A program made the position numbers and the translations under genes. Below the pieces are notes generated by a model, which worked only from the letters and a program-made list of their open reading frames with translations, did no database searches and had not been told where the DNA came from. Of a stretch of 64,000 nucleotides of DNA, positions 41,745 through 49,466 are shown piece after piece. Origin of the DNA: Jonesiaceae bacterium BS-20 (GTDB taxonomy: Bacteria > Actinomycetota > Actinomycetes > Actinomycetales > Cellulomonadaceae); the NCBI GenBank assembly GCA_039995105.1, contig CP146203.1, forward strand, positions 310,001-374,000, given 5' to 3'. Each line of letters opens with the position of its first letter. Position 1 is the first letter of the stretch.

Positions 41745-42023
41745 ACCTTCGCTTGGTTGGTCCTGGAGCGGGGGTTGAGGTGTTGGTTTCGTTCTTGCAC
41801 GTGGTGCCCTTTTAGGAGGGCTGAGACGCACGGGGTCGTAGAAGCCTGCTTCGGTGAGTTGGGTTTTCGTCCACCCGGATTTGAGTGCTTGGTCAAAGGT
41901 GACTAGGTATTTTTCTATTTCTGTTTCCAAGTTGGACCGTGTGCGGCCGAGTTTTTCTGCGGCTGAGTCCTGGGCTTTCCTGGTTGCAAATAGTGCGCTG
42001 ATGAACTCTTTATTGTCTGACAC
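41685..42023 (-). CDS. Small soluble accessory protein, duplicated in the island
   Basis: 112 residues. Helical N-terminal half (NKEFISALFATRKAQDSAAEKLGRTRSNLETEIEKYLVTFDQALKSGWTKTQLTEAGFYDP) with an HTH-like end, then Pro/Arg-rich tail (SPPKRAPRARTKPTPQPPLQDQ) and the VSSAAVHNP ending. A truncated inverted copy lies at 33812-34132, and VSSAAVHSP is encoded again at about 43306-43260. No family recognised; could be a small DNA-binding or plasmid protein. The start is followed upstream by an AAAAAGTG-type RBS, weak. Confidence 0.6.
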   Translation of the reverse strand: MSDNKEFISALFATRKAQDSAAEKLGRTRSNLETEIEKYLVTFDQALKSGWTKTQLTEAGFYDPVRLSPPKRAPRARTKPTPQPPLQDQPSEGVSSAAVHNPTDQQESHHES

Positions 42024-42150
42024 TTTTTCTTACTCCTGGTTGTACTCGTGGTTCGCACCACTGGTCGTGGAGCTTGTATCTAGTACGTACTGTTGTGCGC
42101 GCACAATCTGTAGCTTGCTGGTTTTGATTACAGACCAGGACAAAGATTAG

Positions 42151-42169
42151 GCACCCGCTACGCGGGTGC
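42151..42169 (+). terminator. Short terminator-like hairpin
   Basis: GCACCCGC-TAC-GCGGGTGC, followed by TGTGTTTGTTTG. In a 380-bp gene-free stretch (42024-42408) otherwise without recognised features. Confidence 0.55.
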
Positions 42170-42408
42170 TGTGTTTGTTTGTGGTGTTGGTTCTTGAGCT
42201 TCGATCATTGCCGGTTTGGTGCTTCGTGCAAGCCCCCGTTGGGGGCCAGCATTGCGTGAAAACTTTTTTGCGCAGTCACTGGCGTTCCATTATTTCGCTG
42301 CAAAACTTTTCCCTTAGCTGCCCTTACGGGTTGCCACTGCGCACCAGTTACCGGCATTGCTCCGCTTATCAAGAACGTCCCCACGGTTTAACCAAGAAGG
42401 AGATCCCA

Positions 42409-42600
42409 ATGCTCACGATCACGACAGAATGCGGCGTCGTTTTGACTGGTTCAACGGATGTTGAACTTGCCGTGAAGTATCAGACCTTTGTGCTACCAGC
42501 CGACTGGAACGAGTCCGTTGGGCCATTTGATGAGCACATGATTTTTCAGGAAGTCATCGAGGAAGTGCACTACTTGCTCGACCTGCAAGCCGCTAACTAA
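42409..42600 (+). CDS. Small acidic protein, unknown
   Basis: 63 residues. MLTITTECGVVLTGSTDVELAVKY, then acidic helix FDEHMIFQEVIEEVHYLLDLQAAN. ATG 42409 is behind AAGAAGGAGAT. It probably forms an operon with the next gene 26 bp on. No family recognised; typical of small plasmid-borne actinobacterial ORFs. Confidence 0.6.
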   Translation: MLTITTECGVVLTGSTDVELAVKYQTFVLPADWNESVGPFDEHMIFQEVIEEVHYLLDLQAAN

Positions 42601-42626
42601 CCGCTGTACCCGAAAGGAAACCCATT

Positions 42627-43097
42627 ATGAACGCTGTTGCAGAAACCCGTTACCTTGCGGCCCGTATGACTGAGGTCCAGTTGCTTGACGTGTTGACCAG
42701 TTTGGCTGAACAGGCAGAGACAGACGAGGGCGCACGCGCTATCTTCGCCATCTTGGATGCTGCCCTCAGTCGCCGTTTGGGTCTTGACGCAACCAAGGTT
42801 GCGGCCGCGCCGCTGGGCACCGTGGAGACATTGCAACTTGCGTTTGAAGCCCAGCGATTCTGGGTTCTTATTGACCGTCAACACAACCAGGATGTTGCTG
42901 TTGGTCCCTTTGCTACGAAGGAGTTGGCTGAACATGACCTGCAGTATGGAAAGGTAATTGATGATCTTTGTCATGAAGATTGCCTCGATGCGTACGTATT
43001 TGAGGGACTGCCACCGGTTGGTTTCGACCGTGTGAAGCCGCAGTACTTGGTCTTTGCAAATAGTTGGCTGGTGCGGCTGCAAGGTGTAGACGAGTAA
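42627..43097 (+). CDS. Soluble accessory protein, unknown
   Basis: 156 residues. N-terminal helices (LAARMTEVQLLDVLTSLAEQAETDEGARAIFAILDAALSRRLGLDATK) followed by a beta/alpha domain (RFWVLIDRQHNQDVAVGPFATKELAEHDLQYGKVIDDLCHEDCLDAYVFEGLPP). ATG 42627 follows AAAGGAAACC. No family recognised. A terminator follows. Likely the last gene of the accessory region. Confidence 0.6.
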   Translation: MNAVAETRYLAARMTEVQLLDVLTSLAEQAETDEGARAIFAILDAALSRRLGLDATKVAAAPLGTVETLQLAFEAQRFWVLIDRQHNQDVAVGPFATKELAEHDLQYGKVIDDLCHEDCLDAYVFEGLPPVGFDRVKPQYLVFANSWLVRLQGVDE

Positions 43098-43103
43098 CCG
43101 CGT

Positions 43104-43145
43104 GTGGTGGCCGCGATCCTTAGGGAGCGTGGCCACCACTTTTTG
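43104..43145 (+). terminator. Terminator at the end of the accessory region
   Basis: GTGGTGGCC pairs with GGCCACCAC around GCGATCCTTAGGGAGCGT, followed by TTTTTG. Confidence 0.85.
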
Positions 43146-43220
43146 CCCGTCACTAGGTGCCGGGACACTGCCGCAATTACGTGCGTTGAGTAAAGACCGT
43201 TCGCAGGCACTTAAATCGCG

Positions 43221-43308
43221 GACGAGTGCACCTGACACACAGCCCAGGCAACGACAAGCCCAAGGCTCAAGTGCCAGCACTGGGACTGTGGACAGCTGCA
43301 CTCGAAAC
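43221..43308. repeat. 88-bp inverted-arm element, copy 3
   Basis: Arms 43221-43240 (GACGAGTGCACCTGACACAC) and 43288-43308 (GTGGACAGCTGCACTCG...) with a 47-bp spacer unrelated in sequence to that of copies 1-2. 140 bp from the prenyl transferase start, i.e. at the right edge of the accessory region. The 43260-43310 stretch encodes PTVSSAAVHSPSAGT on the minus strand, a possible gene remnant. Confidence 0.65.
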
Positions 43309-43447
43309 CGTAGGTTGCGGTTGCTCGAGCGTGATCTGTGTGAAGGTTCCGGCAATAATGTTTGGTGTCTTATGAGTGCGACCCATATTTTGGGCTTTGA
43401 TCGGTTACCTTTGACTACATAAAGTTCTGCCGGAAGGGCACAAAGAG

Positions 43448-44209
43448 TTGAAGTATCCGAAATTTTTGTATGAGCTGTATGAAAAACGTACCGCTCGCCA
43501 CCTGCCTAAGGGATCCGTGCCCCGGCACGTGGGCGTTATTTTGGACGGCAACCGCAGGTGGGCCAAGTCCTTTGGCGAGCCCGCAGCACACGGCCACCGC
43601 CGCGGTGCGGACAAGATTACGGACTTCCTTGGTTGGAGTGAGGAACTCGGGGTTGAGGTAGTGACCCTGTGGATGCTCTCAACTGACAACCTGCGCCGGG
43701 AACCTGAAGAGTTAGAAGCCCTGTTCGACATTATCGAAGAAGCCGTCCGGCACTTGGCTGAGGCTCGGCGTTGGCGGTTGCGCGTGGTGGGTAACCTGGA
43801 CTTGCTACCAAACAAGCTGTCGTTGTCGCTGCGTGAATTGCAGGCTCAAACGTCTGATGTTCAGGGCATTGAGGTCAACGTGGCGATTGGGTACGGAGGA
43901 CGCAACGAGATTGCGGATGCCGTCAAGAACCTTTTGACGGAATGCGAACTTTCCGGCATGACCCTGCACCAGGCGATCGACAAACTCTCAGTTGAGGCGA
44001 TCGGTCAGCACCTGTACACCAAGGGGCAACCGGACCCGGAACTACTCATTAGGACCTCAGGGGAGCAGCGCCTAGGTGGCTTCTTGCTGTGGCAGAGTGC
44101 GCATTCCGAGTTCTACTTCTGTGAGGCCTTTTGGCCAGATTTTCGGCGGGTGGATTACCTGCGAGCGATCCGTGCCTACGCGGTGCGTGAACGGCGGCTG
44201 GGGCGCTAG
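43448..44209 (+). CDS. uppS: Cis-prenyl transferase (Z-farnesyl/decaprenyl diphosphate synthase type)
   Basis: 253 residues. Hallmarks DGNRRWAKSFG (Asp for Mg), STDNLRREPEEL, RVVGNLDLLPNKL, YGGRNEIADAVK and the C-terminal RTSGEQRLGGFLLWQSAHSEFYF. The whole runs collinear with the short Z-FPP synthase Rv1086, including YELYEKR at the start. It condenses isopentenyl units to Z,E-farnesyl diphosphate or longer, supplying polyprenyl phosphate lipids for the cell wall. TTG 43448 follows AGGGCACAAAG. It normally sits beside the hlyIII gene, now 16 kb away. Confidence 0.9.
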   Translation: MKYPKFLYELYEKRTARHLPKGSVPRHVGVILDGNRRWAKSFGEPAAHGHRRGADKITDFLGWSEELGVEVVTLWMLSTDNLRREPEELEALFDIIEEAVRHLAEARRWRLRVVGNLDLLPNKLSLSLRELQAQTSDVQGIEVNVAIGYGGRNEIADAVKNLLTECELSGMTLHQAIDKLSVEAIGQHLYTKGQPDPELLIRTSGEQRLGGFLLWQSAHSEFYFCEAFWPDFRRVDYLRAIRAYAVRERRLGR

Positions 44210-44397
44210 GTGCGTGTCTGATTGCGGAGACTACATCCGGGCTGACCGCCGGGCAGCGTCGTGTGCGGTTCCTTGGCGAGTACCCAAACAGTGGTGTTGA
44301 ACAGTACCATCGCGGTATTTTCCCATGGCCATTGGGCCAAGTACAGTTAAAGCATCCGCGCCGCGCTCACCTTAGCGCGCAAAAGAAAGAAGCCATA

Positions 44398-45111
44398 ATG
44401 TCCCAAACCGTGCAGCAGTTCTCCATGTGGTCAGCATTTCAACTGACTTCAACACTGCCACTTGATAAGGACGAGCGCTCAGAGATGATCCGTGCGGCCC
44501 TACGGGAAGTGTCCGGGGGAGACAACGCTACGAGCGAGGACCTCGAAATTGTGGTGCACGGTTGGTATGACCTCTCTGGTCTACGCTCGGACGCCGACCT
44601 CCTAGTGTGGTGGCACGGCCCAACCCTTGCCTGCGTGCAGCGCGCCTTCGAGCGACTGCGGGCCAGCGATTTTGGGCGTTGCATTGACCCGGTGTGGTCG
44701 AACGTGGGGCTGTCAGGAACAACGCACGTGGGCTCGGCTCACGTCCCGGCATTCTTGGCCCAGGCCAGCGACGCCCCCTACATCACCGTGTATCCGGTGG
44801 TGCGTACAAGCGGTTGGTACCAGCAGCCGGACTCCCACCAAATCGAGGCGCTTTCGGAGTGGGCCAGCCGCGTCAACACGGACGATGCTACGCGGACCTC
44901 GATTGTTTCCGGCCTGGGGCTGGGAGACTACGACTGGATCGTGGCCATTGAAGCCCAAGAGGTTACCGCGATTATGGATCAGATCCACACGATTCGTGCG
45001 GGGCGGTCAAGTGCTCACCTCAAGGCGGAAACTCCGGCGTTTACGGGCCGCCGCATTGACCTAGCCGATTGGGCAGACCGTCAGCCTCAATCGGACTTTG
45101 ACTTGGAATAA
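44398..45111 (+). CDS. HemQ/ChdC-like coproheme decarboxylase family protein
   Basis: 237 residues; a ferredoxin-like alpha/beta barrel of the chlorite-dismutase family. The sequence runs parallel to actinobacterial HemQ: VVHGWYDLSGLRSDADLLVWWHG, HVPAFLAQASDAPYITVYPVVRTSGWYQQP (active Tyr 141 kept), GLGDYDWIVAIEAQEV and ETPAFTGRRI. HemQ carries out the last coproheme-to-heme steps. But EHGMAAR, the segment with the proximal heme His, is SEWASR here (Trp 155), so heme ligation differs. No other heme genes are near. Start ATG 44398; no strong RBS (AAAGAAAGAAG). Confidence 0.78.
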   Translation: MSQTVQQFSMWSAFQLTSTLPLDKDERSEMIRAALREVSGGDNATSEDLEIVVHGWYDLSGLRSDADLLVWWHGPTLACVQRAFERLRASDFGRCIDPVWSNVGLSGTTHVGSAHVPAFLAQASDAPYITVYPVVRTSGWYQQPDSHQIEALSEWASRVNTDDATRTSIVSGLGLGDYDWIVAIEAQEVTAIMDQIHTIRAGRSSAHLKAETPAFTGRRIDLADWADRQPQSDFDLE

Positions 45112-45118
45112 ACCTTTA

Positions 45119-45167
45119 CAGGGTCCGTTGATCGACACCATCGTGTGGTGTCGATCAACGGACCCTG
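45119..45167. terminator. Long bidirectional terminator
   Basis: A perfect 22-bp inverted repeat (CAGGGTCCGTTGATCGACAC...) around TCGTG between converging hemQ-like and pdtaS-like genes. Confidence 0.9.
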
Positions 45168-45182
45168 AGACCAACTTGGTTC

Positions 45183-46643
45183 TTAGTCTGCGTTGCGCAG
45201 TTCCATTTCAATGGCAACCTGTGTGCCGCCGCCTTCGCGTGCGCCCCAATCAATGGTTCCCTGGAGTTCATTAGCGACCAATGTGCGCACAATCGTGGTG
45301 CCCAACCCTGATGAAGGTGCGCCACCGGCACCAAGTCCTACACCGTTATCGCTGACCAACACCTTGAGGTGGTCACCGGTGCGGTCTACCCGAATCTCGA
45401 CTGTGCCACCATCGGTGTTGCTGAGGCCGTGCTCAACCGCGTTGGTAACCAGCTCGGTCAGGACCAGCGCAAGCGGAGTGGCGTCACCGGCGGGGATGAG
45501 CCCAAATGAGCCACGCTGGATCGTGCGCACTGAAATTCCCGCGGCTGCGACATCGGCCGCTAAGCGCAGCGCGCGCCCCACCATGTCATCAAACTCGACC
45601 TCTTCATCCAACGTCTGGGACAGGGAATCGTGGACGAGCGCAATGGTGGACACCCGGCGCATGGCCTCGTTGAGGGCCTCTTTAGCCTCGGGAACCGTCA
45701 TGCGCCGTGATTGCATCCGCAGCAGGGCAGCTACGGTCTGGAGGTTGTTCTTCACCCGGTGGTGAATCTCGCGGATCGTGGCATCCTTGGTGATGAGCTC
45801 GCGTTCGCGGCGCCGCACCTCAGAAACGTCCCGGCACAGCAGGACCGCGCCGATCCGCTCGCCGTCATCGACTAGTGGAACCGCGCGCACCGACAGGCAC
45901 ACGCCCTTGGATTCAACCTCGGTGCGCCACGGTGCCCGCCCCATGAGGACCACGGGCATGGATTCATCCACGGGTACCTTGTGCTCGACGAGGTCGGCGG
46001 TAATCTCAACCAGTGATTGTCCGACCAGCGGCCCAATGACACCGATCCGGTGGAAGCAGCTGAGCGCGTTGGGGCTCGCGTACAGGACGTCACCATCAGC
46101 GCTTAGACGAATCAAACCGTCGCCTACACGCGGCGCGCCGCGGCGCGATCCAGCGGAGGAATGCTGGGACGGGAATTCGCCGTTGGCAACCATTGAGACG
46201 AGGTCGTCGGCGGCTTCCACGTAGTTCAGCTCGAGCCGCGTTGGGGTGCGGCCAGAGCCAAGGTTGGTCTGGCGGGCTAGCACCGCAATAACTTGCTCGT
46301 TGTGCATGACCGGAACGGCCTCTTCACGCACGGCATACGTTCCAAACCAGCGCGGCTCACGGGAGCGTTGCGGCCCCTCAATGAGGGCTAGTTCAAGCTG
46401 TGGGCGCACGGTCTCTTGGGCGAAGGTGCCCACAATATCGTCGTAGTGCACGGTGGCCCCCGTTGAGGGCCGGCACTGGGCCAGGGCAACAAAGTTGCCG
46501 TCCTCCGTGGGCAGCCATAACACTAGGTCCGCAAACGCAAGGTCGGATATCAATTGCCAGTCACCTACTAGCAGGTGGAGCCATTCCACCTGGGCAGGAT
46601 CGAGGTAACCGTACCGTTCTACAAGATCACTCAAAGTCGACAC
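45183..46643 (-). CDS. pdtaS: PdtaS-type sensor histidine kinase
   Basis: 486 residues. Cytoplasmic, with a GAF-like N-terminal domain (residues about 1-150), a PAS domain (about 170-280), a HisKA_2 dimerisation helix with the phosphorylated His in IREIHHRVKNNLQTVAALL, and an HATPase (ELVTNAVEHGLSNT, VSDNGVGLG, GLGTTIVRTLV). In the family it pairs with an ANTAR-domain regulator (PdtaR) that controls transcript anti-termination. No PdtaR gene is in the window. It lies near whiB (50950), as in M. tuberculosis. It converges on hemQ-like. Confidence 0.88.
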   Translation of the reverse strand: MSTLSDLVERYGYLDPAQVEWLHLLVGDWQLISDLAFADLVLWLPTEDGNFVALAQCRPSTGATVHYDDIVGTFAQETVRPQLELALIEGPQRSREPRWFGTYAVREEAVPVMHNEQVIAVLARQTNLGSGRTPTRLELNYVEAADDLVSMVANGEFPSQHSSAGSRRGAPRVGDGLIRLSADGDVLYASPNALSCFHRIGVIGPLVGQSLVEITADLVEHKVPVDESMPVVLMGRAPWRTEVESKGVCLSVRAVPLVDDGERIGAVLLCRDVSEVRRRERELITKDATIREIHHRVKNNLQTVAALLRMQSRRMTVPEAKEALNEAMRRVSTIALVHDSLSQTLDEEVEFDDMVGRALRLAADVAAAGISVRTIQRGSFGLIPAGDATPLALVLTELVTNAVEHGLSNTDGGTVEIRVDRTGDHLKVLVSDNGVGLGAGGAPSSGLGTTIVRTLVANELQGTIDWGAREGGGTQVAIEMELRNAD

Positions 46644-46720
46644 TGACTAAGCCTAGTTTACTCACGCAATTTAGTTGGGATCGTCTAGGCTTTGATCAGA
46701 CCCATTTAACAGGAGTGGTT

Positions 46721-47224
46721 ATGCAACTGAACGTTTCCATGAATTTTGACCTCGGCGTTGATGAGGTCGTTGAACTGCTCGCGGATGAGGAATTCCTCCA
46801 GTTCAAGGCAGACAAGTCGCAAACCACGTTGTTGGCCGCGGACATAATGCGCCACGATGACGGTGCACTGACATCCGCCGTTCGCCGTACGATGTCTTCG
46901 GATTTGATTCCCCAGAACCTGCGTTCCTTTGTTGGTAACCAACTTGAGGTGCGCCAGACCGAGGCGTGGGCGGAGCCGGACCTGAGCCCCGGCCAGCGGC
47001 ACGGCACGTTTGCGCTCGAAATTACCGGCGCTCCGGTCCGGATCTCGGGCAACATGGTTGTTCGCCCAACCGAGAGTGGGGCGGTCCTTGAATACACCGG
47101 TGACGTGGTTGCCGCGGTCCCGCTGTTTGCTTCTATGGTTGAGTCTGCCGTTGGGCAGGCTATTACCCAGGTGCTCGAAAGCGAGCAGGACTTTGCGTTG
47201 GAGTGGCTAGCAAACAAGGGCTAG
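46721..47224 (+). CDS. DUF2505 family protein
   Basis: 167 residues, a START-like single domain: QLNVSMNFDLGVDEVVELLADEEFLQFK, EVRQTEAWAEPD, FALEITGAPVRISGNMVVRPTESGAVLEYTGDVVAAVPLFASMVESAVGQAITQVLESEQDFALEWL. These match actinobacterial DUF2505 proteins (SRPBCC-like), whose ligand is unknown. ATG 46721 after ACAGGAGTGGTT. It is divergent from pdtaS by about 80 bp. Confidence 0.88.
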   Translation: MQLNVSMNFDLGVDEVVELLADEEFLQFKADKSQTTLLAADIMRHDDGALTSAVRRTMSSDLIPQNLRSFVGNQLEVRQTEAWAEPDLSPGQRHGTFALEITGAPVRISGNMVVRPTESGAVLEYTGDVVAAVPLFASMVESAVGQAITQVLESEQDFALEWLANKG

Positions 47225-47267
47225 GCCCCTTTGGTGGCGAGCTGCGGCTTTGAACCCTGCCCAAGAA

Positions 47268-47690
47268 CTAGTTCTGTCGGGTGCGCCCGGCTAGCAGGAA
47301 TACTCCTAGGGCTGCCTCGGCCAAGATGATTGCGCCGGTGAGGCCGGCTGCGGCAAATCCCTCGGTTACCGCGATCCCGGCGGCTTGTGGGTTTGGGGCG
47401 CCTGAGCTGACCGCGCTCGCAGTCGTGGCGGCAGCGACGCTGCCCAGCAGCGCCATTCCCAGCGAAGAACCAACTTGTTGCGCAGTGCTGGCTACCGCGC
47501 CAGCAGCTCCCGATGCCGGACCGGTTTGGTAAGTTGCCGCACTGTTTGAGGCCGGCTCAACCGAGGCGGTGCCCATCCCCAGCAATAGCAAAATTGGCAG
47601 AACCTGGGTCCAATATGCGGCATCGTGCGTGAGGCGGGACAGGACAAATAGCCCGGACGCGATGATGAGAAGACCGGTGAGTTGGAAGCG
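47268..47690 (-). pseudogene. C-terminal fragment of an MFS drug exporter
   Basis: About 140 codons covering the last five membrane segments of a DHA2-type (EmrB/QacA) exporter: QLTGLLIIASGLFVLSRLTHDAAYW, VLPILLLLGMGTASVEPASNSAAT, SGAAGAVASTAQQVGSSLGMALLGSVAAAT, GFAAAGLTGAIILAEAALGVFLLAG. The N-terminal two-thirds are missing. Upstream, at about 47680, it runs straight into a MarR fragment on the other strand. Confidence 0.75.
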
Positions 47691-47893
47691 GACGGATGGA
47701 TAACCCGAACCGAGAATCCGGGGGACCGGCGCCAAAAGATCGTGGCCATTACGGCATCGGGAAAAGGCGCCACGAGGTCATCGCTCAGGCCCTGTACGGG
47801 GCCCAAGATGAACTCCTTGCAGGCATAGCGCCAGCCGACCGGAGCAAGCTAGCGGCGCTTCTTGTGGGTATTCTTGATCACCGATCACCGTAG
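47676..47893 (+). pseudogene. C-terminal fragment of a MarR-family regulator
   Basis: Encodes TGELEADGWITRTENPGDRR, QKIVAITASGKG (the wing of MarR HTHs) and then, after a one-base shift near 47763, HEVIAQALYGAQDELLAGIAPADR to the stop at 47893. The recognition helix and N-terminus are absent. The two remnants face outward, as expected if a deletion removed the shared promoter and 5' halves of a divergent marR/MFS pair. Confidence 0.72.
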
Positions 47894-48093
47894 TGCTCGA
47901 GTAATCCCCAATATCTTGAGGAGGAGCTGCGACCGCAAAGCAACCCGCAATGTCTCCGTCTGACCTGCCCAGTACGTATCCCACCTGCTGTGACCTGTAA
48001 CGAAAGTATCTACCTGCTGGTCAGTTCGGTGCGCTGTGCAAAAGGTGAGTAAATTAGAGGTATATCTTTTGACTTTTCTATACAGGAGGACTC

Positions 48094-49365
48094 GTGGGTA
48101 ATCCCTCTAGTGCTGCGCAGCCTGAAAACAGTGTGTGGGCCAATGCGCTGAACCAGCTCGATTCTGCGGTACAGATCCTAGAATTGGATGCTGGACTGCA
48201 CAAGATGCTAGCCACCCCTCGCCGGGAAATGAATGTGTCGGTGCCGCTGCGCACTGACGAGGGTGAGATTGAGGTGTTCCACGGATTCCGGGTCCAGCAC
48301 AACATCTCCCGCGGCCCCGGCAAGGGCGGCCTGCGGTTCCACCCGGCCGTTGACATTGATGAGGTCCGCGCGCTGTCCATGTTGATGACGTGGAAGTGTG
48401 CCGTCGTTGACCTGCCATACGGTGGCGCAAAGGGTGGCGTCTCGATTGACCCCACCAAGTACTCACAGAACGAACTTGAGCGGGTAACCCGCCGGTACAC
48501 GTCTGAGATCATGCCAATCATTGGCCCTGAGATCGACATCATGGCGCCGGACATGGGCACCAACGCGCAGACGATGGCGTGGATTACAGACACGTACTCG
48601 GTTGCTAAGGGCTACACGGTTCCTGGCATTGTCACCGGTAAACCGCTTGCAGTTGGTGGTTCACTTGGCCGTGCAACGGCAACGTCCCGCGGTATTGTGC
48701 ACGTCACCCAGTCCGCATTGCGCGCCCAGGGTGACTCGCTTAAGGGCAAGCGCGTTGCCATTCAGGGCTTTGGAAACGTTGGTGGCAACGCCGCGCTGAT
48801 CTTCGCCCACGAGGGTGCCAAGGTTGTTGCCGTGAGCGATCAGTACGGTGCGCTCGCAAATGACCAGGGCATTGACGTTGACGCGCTCAACGAGTTTGTC
48901 ATTGCAACTGGCAAGGTCGTTGGGTTCCCGGGCGCCGAGGCGATCGATCCTGCCCACGTGCTGAGCTACGACGTTGACGTGCTGGTTCCCGCAGCCGTTG
49001 AGGGTGTCCTGAACGAGGAAACCGCTCCAACGGTCCAGGCTCGCATGGTTGTTGAGGGCGCTAACGGCCCGACCACCGCGCACGGCGACCAGATCCTGAA
49101 TGCCAAGGGCATCACCGTAGTTCCAGACATTTTGGCTAACGCCGGCGGTGTTGTTGTTTCCTACTTCGAGTGGGTTCAGGCTAACCAGGCGTACTGGTGG
49201 ACCGCCCAGGAGATTGCGGACCGGTTGTCGCTGCGTATGGAGGCTGCCTTCCAAGCGGTCGACCGCATGGCCAAGGAACGCAACCTGACGCTTCGCGATG
49301 CCGCACTTGCTATCGGCGTACAGCGCGTTGCGGAGGCACACCAGATCCGCGGGCTATACCCGTAA
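48094..49365 (+). CDS. Glu/Leu/Phe/Val dehydrogenase (glutamate dehydrogenase, hexameric type)
   Basis: 423 residues. Motifs: GKGGLRFHP, KCAVVDLPYGGAKGGVSIDP (catalytic Lys), APDMGTNAQTMAW, and the NAD(P)-binding GFGNVGGNAALIFAHEGAKVVAVSDQYG. The small size and lack of a long N-terminal part match the compact catabolic glutamate dehydrogenases. It deaminates glutamate to 2-oxoglutarate, linking nitrogen and carbon use. GTG 48094 is behind AGGAGG six bases away. Monocistronic, with a terminator after. Confidence 0.92.
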   Translation: MGNPSSAAQPENSVWANALNQLDSAVQILELDAGLHKMLATPRREMNVSVPLRTDEGEIEVFHGFRVQHNISRGPGKGGLRFHPAVDIDEVRALSMLMTWKCAVVDLPYGGAKGGVSIDPTKYSQNELERVTRRYTSEIMPIIGPEIDIMAPDMGTNAQTMAWITDTYSVAKGYTVPGIVTGKPLAVGGSLGRATATSRGIVHVTQSALRAQGDSLKGKRVAIQGFGNVGGNAALIFAHEGAKVVAVSDQYGALANDQGIDVDALNEFVIATGKVVGFPGAEAIDPAHVLSYDVDVLVPAAVEGVLNEETAPTVQARMVVEGANGPTTAHGDQILNAKGITVVPDILANAGGVVVSYFEWVQANQAYWWTAQEIADRLSLRMEAAFQAVDRMAKERNLTLRDAALAIGVQRVAEAHQIRGLYP

Positions 49366-49398
49366 GGTCTGTTCCTTAACCAAGGCTTGAATACATGA

Positions 49399-49436
49399 GG
49401 CTGGCACTACCGGAGAACGTCGCGGTGGTGCCAGCC
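49399..49436 (+). terminator. Terminator after the glutamate dehydrogenase gene
   Basis: GGCTGGCACTACCG and CGGTGGTGCCAGCC form a 14-bp stem (one mismatch), followed by TTATATCTTG. Confidence 0.75.
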
Positions 49437-49466
49437 TTATATCTTGTGTTGCCGGTCCAATTGGTT

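Noticed and set aside
42597-43355. 252-codon minus-strand open frame over the 42627 gene
   Set aside because: Lies over a gene with an RBS and terminator on the other strand; reads through a repeat and terminator. Only the VSSAAVHSP-like end is worth noting as a remnant.
27300-43440. Direct repeats marking attachment sites at both ends of the island
   Set aside because: Searched by eye both junctions; only 6-8 bp matches, as expected by chance. The palindrome (27327) and the third 88-bp element (43221) are not alike.
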